NCBI GenBank assembly: GCA_013298075.1
Contig: JAAFJG010000024.1
Location: 1-61,155, forward strand
DNA: 61,155 nt
Source of the DNA: Cytophagales bacterium
Lineage (GTDB): Bacteria; Bacteroidota; Bacteroidia; Cytophagales; Microscillaceae
Direction of reading: 5' to 3'
Every line of letters begins with the position of its first letter. Within the stretch, counting starts at the first letter, position 1. The translations under genes were made by a program, and so were the position numbers. Under the pieces are notes generated by a model. It saw only the letters and a program-made list of their open reading frames with translations. It was not told the origin of the DNA and ran no database searches. Shown one piece after another: positions 40,809 to 49,505 of this stretch.

Positions 40809-42017
40809 TTATAAAATATCCAATAATTGAAATTTTTTATCTAATACCAAGGAAGATTTTGTTTGTAAATGTTTTTCTAAAATAGTCGCATAAATTTCTC
40901 TAAAATCTACTTTAAATTTCAAATCACCGTCATCCAAATCGGTTAAATTAGCTGTTTCATTCCAAACTCCTGCTTTCTTAAGATTTCCATTCAAAACAAA
41001 AACATTATTAGCCGTGCCGTGGTCAGTTCCTCCACTTGCATTTTCTGCTACACGCCTTCCAAATTCTGAAAAAGTTAAAACTACAACTTCTTTCCAAACT
41101 CCTGCTTCTTTCAAATCTTTGACAAATAAAGCCAAAGCCTCTGAATACATTTTTAAATTTCTTTCTTGAATAACTTTTTGATTTACATGTGTATCAAACC
41201 CGCCCAAACATGCATAATATACATTCGTACTCAATCCAGATCGAATAAATTGAGCAATCGTTTGTAATTGTCTTCCCAAATCGGTGGTAGGATAAGTGAC
41301 ACTATTTTTTGATTTTTTGATTTTTTGTTGAATATAATCCGCTGATGAAACCGTTTCGGATAAAGTTTTGTATAAATAAGCCACGTTTTCGTGGTCGTGT
41401 TTTTCTTTTTGAAACGCATTAATAGTCTGAATTTCGGTTGTTTTAGTTGCTTTTGCTAATTTATTTACATCTTTGACCGCCAGTCCTTTTATTTTTTCGC
41501 CTTTGAGTGCTAGCCCCAAGGAGTCATCAACTTCTATGGCTTCGTATGCAATTTGGCAATCTTTTCCGCTACATTGTGCGTCTAAGTATCGCCCAATCCA
41601 ACCTGTTTGCCAATATTGATTAGAGCCACTTCCTGTTTGCCAAATGTCCATTGACCTAAAATGAGAACGGTCAGGATTTGGATACCCAACTTGATTGATA
41701 ATACTCACAAATCCTTCATCATACAAAGATTTTAAACTTTTCATGGCTGGATTTAAACCTACTTCTTTATTAAGTGATAAAACTTGATTTTTTGGAATGG
41801 CTAATTGAGGTCTTTCTTTATAATATATATCGTTTTCAAAAGGAATAACCGTATTTAAGCCATCATTTCCACCTGAAAATTGAATGATGACTACAATTTT
41901 TTCACTTCCCAAAGGTTTGAACATATTTTCTTGCTCGAAAGCTTTGAGAAAATTAGGAATTAAAAAAGTTCCTACGCTGGTAAAAGCAGTTTGTTTTAGA
42001 AAATCACGACGATTCAT
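40809..42017 (-). CDS. DUF1501 protein with Tat signal
   Basis: A 402-residue exported protein. NRRDFLK at residues 2-8 is a twin-arginine motif, so it is probably folded before export. The DUF1501 core shows VIIQFSGGNDGLNTVIP, SHFRSMDIWQTG, YYACLGGFDTHVNQ, LTFSEFGRRVAENASGGTDH and GTANNVFVLNG, giving the His/Asp residues of an alkaline-phosphatase-like fold. It is usually paired with a DUF1800 gene, which is absent here. Enzymatic role unknown. Confidence 0.92.
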   Translation of the reverse strand: MNRRDFLKQTAFTSVGTFLIPNFLKAFEQENMFKPLGSEKIVVIIQFSGGNDGLNTVIPFENDIYYKERPQLAIPKNQVLSLNKEVGLNPAMKSLKSLYDEGFVSIINQVGYPNPDRSHFRSMDIWQTGSGSNQYWQTGWIGRYLDAQCSGKDCQIAYEAIEVDDSLGLALKGEKIKGLAVKDVNKLAKATKTTEIQTINAFQKEKHDHENVAYLYKTLSETVSSADYIQQKIKKSKNSVTYPTTDLGRQLQTIAQFIRSGLSTNVYYACLGGFDTHVNQKVIQERNLKMYSEALALFVKDLKEAGVWKEVVVLTFSEFGRRVAENASGGTDHGTANNVFVLNGNLKKAGVWNETANLTDLDDGDLKFKVDFREIYATILEKHLQTKSSLVLDKKFQLLDIL

Positions 42018-42107
42018 TTTATATGAAATTTAAAAATATAATCGTTTGACTTTATTTTTAGAAGAAGGTTTAAAATACTAAACAAAAAATAATATACTTA
42101 AAAAAAA

Positions 42108-42186
42108 CCTCACTTTGGGGAAAGATTGGGGTGGGCATAATTTTATTGAAAAGCCCACGTTAACCTTTCCCATTTAGTAAGGGAAT
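42108..42186. repeat. Family B palindromic repeat, intergenic copy
   Basis: An imperfect inverted repeat between two genes: CCTCACTTTGGGGAAAGATT..GTGGGC faces GCCCAC..AACCTTTCCC..AAGGGAATT. It aligns with the repeat in asnB (12415-12495), though it is much less GC-rich. Confidence 0.6.
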
Positions 42187-42205
42187 TAAAGTAATTTTAT
42201 TTTTA

Positions 42206-42769
42206 CTATTGTTTTACAGGTCCTTTGGCATTTGATACAGAATTTATCATTGCTTTAAATGTTAAGACTGTTTCTGCAGGAGTTGTATTTGATTTAATAG
42301 TAATATTTTTTGTTTTTTCTCCACCGCCTTGGCCTTGTGTTTTAAATTCTGCTACGATTTCACTTTCTCCTCCTGGTGGAATTGGTTCTTTTGGCCATTT
42401 GGGTACTGTACAACCACAACCTGGCTTTGCTTCTTCTATCACTAGGGGAGTTTTTCCTATATTTTTGAATTTAAAAGCGTGTTTTACGACATCACCTTCT
42501 TTTATTTCTCCAAAATTATGTGAGGTAGATACAAATTGGATAATTGGCTCTTCGCCTTTTTTTGCTTTGGGTACTTTTGAGGCATTAGGATTTTTTGTAG
42601 TCGTGTCTTGTGGAGTAGCATTTGCAGCGGTTTCTGTTGTTTTTGGCTTTTCCTCATTAGTATTAGCAGCAACTTCAGATTTTTCTGTTTCTGTTTTTTC
42701 TGCTTTTTGTTGGCAAGCATTTATGCTTAAAAATGCAAGCATAATTACTGAATAAAAAATTTTTTTCAT
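42206..42769 (-). CDS. DUF1573 lipoprotein
   Basis: A 187-residue lipoprotein with lipobox INAC (Cys19). A long low-complexity Glu/Thr/Ala/Lys linker (about residues 20-75) precedes the DUF1573 domain, an Ig-like fold (TSHNFGEIKEGDVVKHAFKF..GCGCTVPKWP..IPPGGESEIVAEF). DUF1573 proteins are abundant in Bacteroidota envelopes; function unknown. A -7 box, TAATTTTG, is at 42796-42803. Confidence 0.9.
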   Translation of the reverse strand: MKKIFYSVIMLAFLSINACQQKAEKTETEKSEVAANTNEEKPKTTETAANATPQDTTTKNPNASKVPKAKKGEEPIIQFVSTSHNFGEIKEGDVVKHAFKFKNIGKTPLVIEEAKPGCGCTVPKWPKEPIPPGGESEIVAEFKTQGQGGGEKTKNITIKSNTTPAETVLTFKAMINSVSNAKGPVKQ

Positions 42770-42795
42770 AGTAAATTATTTTATAAATAATAGTG

Positions 42796-42803
42796 CAAAA
42801 TTA
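42796..42803 (-). promoter_or_regulatory. -7 box of the DUF1573 gene
   Basis: TAATTTTG on the minus strand, 26 bases before the ATG. No clean -33 match. Confidence 0.45.
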
Positions 42804-43087
42804 CACTAAAAAATTATTTTATTAATGAATATTCGGTATTTTTTTAAAAAAATATCGTATTTAAGGATATAAAACCTACCTTTGTAATATTTTTGAAACT
42901 TTTAATCGATAAAAGCGTATCTTAATGTAATAGTTTCTCAAATATATGATTATTTATTGGCATAATTCGTGTATTTTTAAAGGTAAAATTTATTTAAAAA
43001 TAGGTGAATGAAATGTAATTAGATTTTTTTGAGAAAAGCAAAATAATAAAATAATAAAAAAAATAATAAAGTTAAGTGTAAAACGGT

Positions 43088-44467
43088 ATGGAAAAGCCGA
43101 TTATGTCCTTTTTAAAACAGGTCGGTGTATTTCTTTTGTGTTCATCAATACTCCAATCTTGCTTTCTATTTAAAAAGAAAGATGAATTTCAAAATAGTAC
43201 AAACGTCCACGAAAAAGGACAAAAAAGTAAAATAACTGGTATCAATTATAATGAAGAAGATAATAAAGATAGTTTTCAAGTAGAAGCCTACCAAGAGCAA
43301 CCCGAAGCACCCAATATGATTTATATTGAAGGGGGAAGATTTGTATTTGGCTCAACAGAAGAAGATTTGTTGTTTAAGCATGATGCATACGAGCAAACCG
43401 AATCCGTGCCTTCTTTTTTTATGGATAAAACTGAAATTGCAAATATTCATTGGCTTGAATATATGCGTTATTATGAACATCCTTCAAATATTGATAGTAT
43501 TCCAATTGGTATGAATTTGCAGGACTATATGACGCAAGTTTTGTTACCCGATACGACTGTATGGGCAAGCGAAATGGCTTTTAATGATGCGTATGTAGCT
43601 AATTATTTACGTTACCCTGGCTTTCGTATGTATCCTGTGGTGGGCGTATCGTGGGTACAAGCGAGCGAATTTTGTAAATGGAGAACTAAAATTGTCAGAG
43701 CAAATATGAATAAAACGCCCGGACAAAAAGGAAATTCGACAGGAACAGATTCATCAGGTATGAATAAAGTTGTCCAATCTAATGTCGTTGATGGCGTCAA
43801 TAATTTAATTCCTGAATATCGTTTGCCAACCGAACTTGAGTGGGAATATGCAGCCAAAGCCTTGATTGGTACGCAATATGCCGTAGATGAAAATTATCCT
43901 AAAAATAGAGTTTATCCATGGGATGGAACCGCCGTGCGTAATCCATACCAAAAAAAAGAATATCCAATGGGAAGTATTTTAGCCAATTTTAAAAGAGGAC
44001 GGGGCGATTATGCAGGTATTGCAGGAAGATTAAATGATGGAGCTTTTTTGACTAATCATATCTTAGCTTATCCACCTAATGATTTTGGTTTGTATAATAT
44101 GGCAGGGAATGTGAACGAATGGGTAGGAAAATTTCCCGAAATGATTATGGATACCACCTCCGAAAATCCTTTTAGAAAACTAACTGATACGACTAAAAAA
44201 GATACTTCGCGCAATAAAAAACCTCAAAATAACGTGGTTAAATATAATCCATTAGCCAAAAAAGATTCTTCTTTATTAGGATTGAATACGAAAGTTTATA
44301 AAGGCGGCTCGTGGAAAGATGTGGCATATTGGTGTTCGCCCGGCACCCGACGTTTTTTGGATAGAGAAGCAAAAACATCTGATATTGGCTTTAGATGTGC
44401 TATGGACGCATTGCAAAATGAAAAAAAGAAAACTACTGATAAGAAAAAAGGTAAGAAGAAAAAATAA
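43088..44467 (+). CDS. gldJ: GldJ-like gliding motility lipoprotein, copy 2
   Basis: A 459-residue lipoprotein with Cys25 in the lipobox LQSC, collinear with copy 1 at 3873-5264. Shared blocks include the FGE-like domain (IEGGRFVFGSTEEDLLF, TEIANIHWLEYMRYYE, PGFRMYPVVGVSWVQASEFC, GNVNEWVG, VYKGGSWKDVAYWCSPGTRR and GFRCAM). The variable stretch before GGSWKD differs, and this copy has a Lys-rich tail (KKTTDKKKGKKKK). Both copies are single genes away from gldKLMN. A possible -7 box (TACCTTTG) is at 42877-42884. Which copy supports gliding or secretion cannot be told. Confidence 0.85.
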   Translation: MEKPIMSFLKQVGVFLLCSSILQSCFLFKKKDEFQNSTNVHEKGQKSKITGINYNEEDNKDSFQVEAYQEQPEAPNMIYIEGGRFVFGSTEEDLLFKHDAYEQTESVPSFFMDKTEIANIHWLEYMRYYEHPSNIDSIPIGMNLQDYMTQVLLPDTTVWASEMAFNDAYVANYLRYPGFRMYPVVGVSWVQASEFCKWRTKIVRANMNKTPGQKGNSTGTDSSGMNKVVQSNVVDGVNNLIPEYRLPTELEWEYAAKALIGTQYAVDENYPKNRVYPWDGTAVRNPYQKKEYPMGSILANFKRGRGDYAGIAGRLNDGAFLTNHILAYPPNDFGLYNMAGNVNEWVGKFPEMIMDTTSENPFRKLTDTTKKDTSRNKKPQNNVVKYNPLAKKDSSLLGLNTKVYKGGSWKDVAYWCSPGTRRFLDREAKTSDIGFRCAMDALQNEKKKTTDKKKGKKKK

Positions 44468-44520
44468 TGATTGTTTATGAATAGAAATAATGTTTATATC
44501 ATAGCTACTCAAAAACAAAA

Positions 44521-44602
44521 ATTTTGGTTAAAGTTAATTATTATATTTTATAGTATCCTCCAAATAAATTTGGAGACAATTCAAAAAAACATTTCAAAAA
44601 AA
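44521..44602 (+). repeat. REP-like palindromic element, copy 3
   Basis: It matches 31789-31872, with the hairpin weakened to TCCTCCAAATAAATTTGGAG. Compensating changes on both sides of the stem (CCAGAT..ATCTGG to CCAAAT..ATTTGG) suggest selection for the fold. Confidence 0.75.
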
Positions 44603-44637
44603 TATTTTTATTCTTGCTCAAAAATTGAGTAAGAACT

Positions 44638-44672
44638 AAAAAAGCCTATAATTTTTTTAATTTATAGGCTTT
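44638..44672. terminator. Bidirectional terminator between gldJ copy 2 and etfA
   Basis: AAAGCCTATAA pairs with TTATAGGCTTT around a T-rich loop. It lies 22 bases past the etfA stop on the minus strand. Confidence 0.85.
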
Positions 44673-44694
44673 GAATAAAATAAAAATAAAAAAA

Positions 44695-45657
44695 TTAGCC
44701 TTTCAATGCTTTTATTAATTTTGGTAAAATATCAAACGCATCACCTACAATGCCATAATCTGCGGCTTTGAAAAATGGTGCCTCTGCGTCTTTATTGATA
44801 ACTACTATACATTTTGACGAACTCACACCCGCCAAATGTTGAATAGCCCCCGAAATTCCTACAGCGATATATAAATTTGGACTTACTTTTACTCCTGTTT
44901 GTCCTACGTGTTCATGGTGAGGTCTCCAATCTAAATCAGATACTGGTTTTGAACAACCTGTAGCTGCATTCAAAGCCTTTGCTAAGTCTAAAATTACGCC
45001 CCAATTTTCAGGTCCTTTTAAGCCGCGTCCACCTGATACGACTAAATCTGCCTCAGGTAATAATAATTCGCCTGTAACTTTGTCTGTTTTTGTGATTTTT
45101 ACCGCAAAATCGCTCTCTGCTAATTGTGGAGAAAAACTTTCTACATTCGCAGAATCTTGAGAAGGAGTCATAGCAAATGCTCCTTTTTTGACAGCCAAAA
45201 TTTTATTTTCGCTTGTCAAAGTAACATATTGAAACGCTTTTCCTGTAAAAACGGCTTTTTTCACTGCAAAACCATCGCTTAAATCTGGTAATTCGAGTAC
45301 ATTAGCAGCCAAAGATGCTTTTTTCTGTACCGCTACACGTGCAGCAATTGCATCACCCAAAGAAGATTTTGCATATACCAAAATAGTGGCATTTTCTTTG
45401 TCTAAGGCTTGTACGACAGCATGGCTATATGCTTGAATATTGCCTACATCTAAGCGGCTATCTTGTGCGTGCAATACTTTTGAGATACCATAATTACCGA
45501 TTTTTGCTATTTGTTCGGCAGAGGCTTCATTGCCCAAAACTAAGGCAACGGCAGTAGAATTAGTCATTTTTGCTAATTCAGCCCCATATCCAACAGCTTC
45601 GAAAGACGAGCCGCGAATTTCTTTATCTGCCACTTCAATAAAAACAACTATTGACAT
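44695..45657 (-). CDS. etfA: Electron transfer flavoprotein, alpha subunit
   Basis: A 320-residue subunit of the FAD-containing heterodimer that passes electrons from acyl-CoA dehydrogenases to the quinone pool. The C-terminal FAD domain has the family signature LVVSGGRGLKGPENWGVI, GQTGVKVSPNLYIAVGISGA, IQHLAGVSSSKCIVVINKD and a final AD-type loop (DYGIVGDAFDILP). Encoded 69 bases downstream of etfB. Confidence 0.96.
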   Translation of the reverse strand: MSIVVFIEVADKEIRGSSFEAVGYGAELAKMTNSTAVALVLGNEASAEQIAKIGNYGISKVLHAQDSRLDVGNIQAYSHAVVQALDKENATILVYAKSSLGDAIAARVAVQKKASLAANVLELPDLSDGFAVKKAVFTGKAFQYVTLTSENKILAVKKGAFAMTPSQDSANVESFSPQLAESDFAVKITKTDKVTGELLLPEADLVVSGGRGLKGPENWGVILDLAKALNAATGCSKPVSDLDWRPHHEHVGQTGVKVSPNLYIAVGISGAIQHLAGVSSSKCIVVINKDAEAPFFKAADYGIVGDAFDILPKLIKALKG

Positions 45658-45726
45658 AAAGTTTAATAATTAAGAATTAGAAATTAAGAATTAAAATTTT
45701 TTAACTAAAAATAATTTGAAACAAAA

Positions 45727-46467
45727 CTAAATTACTTTTGCTTCATTTCTCAATAAATCGATTAAAGTTTCGGCTTGGTCAGCAGCAATAAATTTACAAC
45801 CTGAACGAGCAGCAGGAAGTTCATATAATTCACTTTTTGTCAAAGTTTCTAAATTAGTTGGGCTGATAACCAACAAAGGTTTAGTTCGAGATGACATAAT
45901 GCCTTTCATATTTGGAATTTTCCACTCTGCGATTGGCTCTTGACAACCCAAAACTAAAGGCAAATTTGCTTCCATATATTCTTTTCCGCCTTCAATTTCA
46001 CGTGCCAAAGTAGCCACATTTCCAGAAATTTCTAACTTCATTACAGGCGAAAGCGAAGGAATATTGAGCATTTGCCCCACCATTCCATGCACTTGTCCAC
46101 CATTATAATCGGTTGATTCTCTGCCCATCAAAATCAAATCATAGCCATTTTGCTTCGCAATTTCAGCAATTTGATTAGCCACAAAATAAGAATCAGTAGG
46201 CTCTGCATCAATTCTGATAGCATCATCAGCCCCAATAGCCAATGCTTTTCGAATTACTTGGTCATTTACAGCCAAGCCAACATTTAAAGCGGTTACGGTT
46301 GTCCCTGGAATTTGTTCTTTGAGCTCAACAGCACGCGCCAAGGCGTAATCATCATAAGGTCCTATAATATATTGCAAACCTGCTTTATTCAGTTCTGCAT
46401 TATCATTAATAAAGGAAATTTTTGAGGTCGTATCGGGTACGCAAGTAATACAAACTAATATTTTCAT
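45727..46467 (-). CDS. etfB: Electron transfer flavoprotein, beta subunit
   Basis: A 246-residue subunit that binds AMP and the dehydrogenase partner. Family features are ISFINDNAELNKAGLQYIIG (start region), YDDYALARAVELKE, DLILMGRESTDYNGGQVHG and LPLVLGCQEPIAEWKIPNMK. First gene of the etfBA pair. No dehydrogenase or ETF-quinone oxidoreductase gene is in the window. Confidence 0.96.
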   Translation of the reverse strand: MKILVCITCVPDTTSKISFINDNAELNKAGLQYIIGPYDDYALARAVELKEQIPGTTVTALNVGLAVNDQVIRKALAIGADDAIRIDAEPTDSYFVANQIAEIAKQNGYDLILMGRESTDYNGGQVHGMVGQMLNIPSLSPVMKLEISGNVATLAREIEGGKEYMEANLPLVLGCQEPIAEWKIPNMKGIMSSRTKPLLVISPTNLETLTKSELYELPAARSGCKFIAADQAETLIDLLRNEAKVI

Positions 46468-46976
46468 TGTATAGAAAAAAATTAAAAAATTATGATTTTT
46501 TTTAAGTATTTGAATATGTTTTATGTATATAACAAAATTTCAGGTGTGAAGTTATAATTTTTTTTAAATATTTTTAAAAAAAATAGTATGCAAGCTGAGT
46601 ATTTTTTTTATTTAAAATTTTTTTTATCATTTTTTTAAGAATATATTGTATTTTTTTATGATTTTTGAGTATTGCAAACGATTTAGAAAAATTATTTATT
46701 ATTTATAAAAACAAAACTAAATTTTTTATAGTGGTATATATCTCATTTTTATTCAGTATATTTATCTTGAATTATAATTTAATAGTTGGCTTTATCTCGA
46801 AAAATATTTAATTTTATGTTTAAAAAAGCCATCAAATTTTAATGTTTTTAATTCTAAGTAATTTTTTTTTTGCTTTATATTCTACATATATTATTATTAC
46901 AATTAAAAGTTTAGAAAATTATTTTGCGTCAAAATAATCACAATTTTTTAACCAATAAATTATATATAAAATTGTT
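46468..46976. other. Gene-free AT-rich interval upstream of etfB
   Basis: This stretch must hold the etfB promoter, but no full consensus is seen (AAATTTTG at about 46540 on the minus strand is the closest -7). I see no open frame with protein-like composition. Confidence 0.5.
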
Positions 46977-46977
46977 T

Positions 46978-47102
46978 AGGGACTCAGTAGCAAATAATAT
47001 ACCCACCGAGTACGATTCTTTCAAGGTTTTAAAAACCTTGAAGGAATTTTTCCGATAAAAAACGCTTTTAAATGGGTATTATATTTTTTAGAAGATCCCT
47101 TA
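46978..47102. repeat. Composite inverted-repeat element related to family A
   Basis: The outer ends AGGGACTCAGTAGCAAATAA.. and ..TATATTTTTTAGAAGATCCCT and the inner ATATACCCA/TGGGTATTATAT are inverted. A perfect hairpin, CAAGGTTTT-A-AAAACCTTG (47022-47040), lies in the middle. The ends resemble the arms at 60622-60937, but the core is different. Confidence 0.65.
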
Positions 47103-47201
47103 CATATTTTATTGCAGTTTATTACACTTATTATTTATTTTACCACACAAAAAATTACAATAACAAATTTTATAAAATTTGAAGGCTTTTGTAATTATTT
47201 T

Positions 47202-47849
47202 TTAAGGAGCAATTCTTGAAATATTCCAATTATCATATTTTTTTTCGTACACAATTCTATCGTGCAATCTACTTCTTCGTCCTTGCCAAAATTCAAAATA
47301 AGTAGGAATTACTTTGTATCCACCCCAATTTGTTGGTTTTGGAATTTGTTTTTCCGCATATTCTTGTTGTAAAATTTCAAATTTTTGTTCTAAAAATGCA
47401 CGATTTTCTACTTTTTCGCTTTGTGGAGAAACAGCAGCCCCTAATTGACTTGCTTTTGGACGGGAAACAAAATATTCCAAAGAATTAAATTGAGGTATTT
47501 TTTCGATAATTCCTTCAATTCTTACTTGTCTTTCTAATTCTGCCCAAAAAAAATTAAGGGCTACATAAGGATTTTCAAACATTTGATTGCCTTTTTTACT
47601 TTGATAATTGGTAAAAAAAACAAATCCATTCGTCTGAACTTCTTTTAATAGTACAATTCGAGAAGTTGGGCGATTATCTTTGCTTATCGTTGCCAAATTC
47701 ATAGCAGTTGGCTCTAAAATTTGTGCTTGCACAGCAGCCTCCAACCAAATATTAAATTGAGTAAAAGGATTAATATTTACCTCTTTTTCGTCCAAAGTTT
47801 TTAAGCTATAATCTTTTCTGATTTGTGCTATTTCTTGTTGATTTAACAT
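47202..47849 (-). CDS. pdxH: Pyridoxamine 5'-phosphate oxidase
   Basis: A 215-residue FMN enzyme that makes pyridoxal 5'-phosphate from the pyridoxine or pyridoxamine phosphate. Family features are NPFTQFNIWLEAAVQAQI, EPTAMNLATISKDNRPTSRI, VLLKEVQTNGFVFFTNYQSK, KG..ALNFFWAELERQVRIEG and the C-terminal FWQGRRSRLHDRI. It lies 26 bases after lysA, so both PLP-related genes are probably co-transcribed: lysA is itself PLP-dependent. Confidence 0.96.
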   Translation of the reverse strand: MLNQQEIAQIRKDYSLKTLDEKEVNINPFTQFNIWLEAAVQAQILEPTAMNLATISKDNRPTSRIVLLKEVQTNGFVFFTNYQSKKGNQMFENPYVALNFFWAELERQVRIEGIIEKIPQFNSLEYFVSRPKASQLGAAVSPQSEKVENRAFLEQKFEILQQEYAEKQIPKPTNWGGYKVIPTYFEFWQGRRSRLHDRIVYEKKYDNWNISRIAP

Positions 47850-47874
47850 ATTTTTATTTTATTTTTTATAGAGA

Positions 47875-49107
47875 TTAAAAATTGACTAAAATTTGATTTT
47901 TTAATAAATCATCAAAATTTTCTCTTTTGCGAATAAGTTGCACTTTATTTTGATAAATCAATACTTCTGCAGGTCTAAAACGAGAATTATAATTAGAACT
48001 CATCATAAATCCATAAGCTCCCGCATTTTTGATTGCCAAAATATCACCTTCTTTTACCTCGTTCATTTTTCTATCTGCTCCCAATGTATCGGTTTCGCAA
48101 ATATAACCCACAATACTATACACTCTCGATATGCCTGTTGGATTCGAAACATTGATAATTTCGTGATATGCATCATATAAAGATGGACGAATGAGATGAT
48201 TCATACCCGAATCTACGCCCACAAACGCAGTCGCAGGAGTTTGTTTGACCACATTGACATTCACAAATAAAAAACCTGATTCGCTCACCAAAAACTTTCC
48301 TGGTTCAAACCAAATTTCTAATTCTCTGCCATATTCTTTACAAAAATCATTAAAAACAGTGCCTAATTTTTCGCCCAAATCTTCTAAATCAGTCGTAATA
48401 TCGCCTTCTTTATAAGCCACTTTAAAACCACTTCCAAAATCAATAAATTGTAAATCTGGAAAATCTTTAGCAATATCAAATAAAATTTCTGCGCCTCGCA
48501 AAAAAACTTCTGCTTCCAAAATATCCGAACCTGTGTGCATGTGCAAACCCGAAATTTTTAGGTGATAACTTTTCACAATACGCAAGATATGACGCACTTG
48601 TAAAATCGAAATTCCAAATTTAGAATCGATGTGTCCGACTTGAATTTTTGCATTTCCACCTGCCAAGATATGCGGATTTAATCGAATACAACAAGGAACG
48701 CTATTTCCATACGCGTTTCCAAATTGCTCTAACATCGATAAATTATCGATATTGATAACCAATCCTAATTCAACGGCTTGTTTTATTTCATCAAAAGAAA
48801 CGCAATTTGGCGTAAAAATAATTTGTTCAGGTTTAAAACCAACGTGCAAACCCAATTTCGCTTCTTGAATCGAAACTGTGTCCAAACCTATGCCTTGTTC
48901 TTTCAAAAGTTTTAAAATAGAAATATTTGTTAAAGCTTTTGCTGCATATTTAATTTGTAATTTTTGTCCTTTGAAAGCATTTTTGATGATATTTAATTTT
49001 TTTACGATAGTATTTCCATCATATACATACAAAGGCGTGTCAAATTTTTGGCAAATATCTAATACTTGATGCCCTTGAATTTGATAAGATTGATTGATAA
49101 TTTCCAT
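47875..49107 (-). CDS. lysA: Diaminopimelate decarboxylase
   Basis: A 410-residue PLP enzyme for the last step of lysine synthesis. Lys57 in IKYAAKALTN is the PLP-binding residue. GLHMHTGSD, FIDFGSGFKV and EPGKFLVSESG form the barrel active site, and CETDTLGADRKM carries the catalytic Cys. The PLP cofactor link to pdxH downstream is fitting. The leader contains an unusual 31-base tandem array (49150-49290). Confidence 0.94.
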   Translation of the reverse strand: MEIINQSYQIQGHQVLDICQKFDTPLYVYDGNTIVKKLNIIKNAFKGQKLQIKYAAKALTNISILKLLKEQGIGLDTVSIQEAKLGLHVGFKPEQIIFTPNCVSFDEIKQAVELGLVINIDNLSMLEQFGNAYGNSVPCCIRLNPHILAGGNAKIQVGHIDSKFGISILQVRHILRIVKSYHLKISGLHMHTGSDILEAEVFLRGAEILFDIAKDFPDLQFIDFGSGFKVAYKEGDITTDLEDLGEKLGTVFNDFCKEYGRELEIWFEPGKFLVSESGFLFVNVNVVKQTPATAFVGVDSGMNHLIRPSLYDAYHEIINVSNPTGISRVYSIVGYICETDTLGADRKMNEVKEGDILAIKNAGAYGFMMSSNYNSRFRPAEVLIYQNKVQLIRKRENFDDLLKNQILVNF

Positions 49108-49149
49108 TATGTTTTTATTCGTTTAATTTTTTAGCCAAGATTTACAAGA

Positions 49150-49290
49150 TTTTGATGATTTACAAGATTAATTAACTTTGTTTTGATGATTTACAAGATT
49201 AATTAACTTTGTTTTGATGATTTACAAGATTAATTAACTTGATTTTCAATGATTTATAAGATTAATTATCTTGATTTTCAATAATTTACA
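49150..49290. repeat. Tandem array of about 4.5 copies of a 31-32-base unit in the lysA leader
   Basis: The unit TTTTGATGATTTACAAGATT plus AATTAACTTTG starts at 49150, 49181 and 49212 (exact period 31), then diverges at 49242 and 49274 (period 32). There are no spacers, so it is not CRISPR. A -7 box (TACTTTTG, 49334-49341) lies just upstream on the minus strand, so the array would be transcribed in the lysA leader. A lone copy lies at 3728-3780. Confidence 0.9.
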
Positions 49291-49416
49291 TCTTAAAAAA
49301 TCATAAAACCATTTACTTTTTAGTTTAAGAGTGCAAAAGTACTCATTTTTTAAAATAAATAAAATGATTTTTCTAAAAAAAATATCTTTGATTTTCAAAA
49401 AATAAATAATCTTTGT

Positions 49417-49424
49417 TATATTTG
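49417..49424 (+). promoter_or_regulatory. -7 box of the trkH gene
   Basis: TATATTTG, about 80 bases before the ATG at 49506. TTTT is found 21 bases upstream. Confidence 0.45.
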
Positions 49425-49505
49425 CGTTTCAAAACACGATATAAAAAAATAGAATGGCTTAATTATTGAAAAATAAAAAAGAGTTATACATAGAAAAACA
49501 AAAAA

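Noticed and set aside
46978-47102. A tRNA or structured RNA gene
   Set aside because: The hairpins come from repeat ends and a simple CAAGG palindrome; no cloverleaf or conserved tRNA bases can be drawn.
49150-49310. Tandem repeats as a CRISPR array
   Set aside because: Units are contiguous with no unique spacers, and no cas gene is near.
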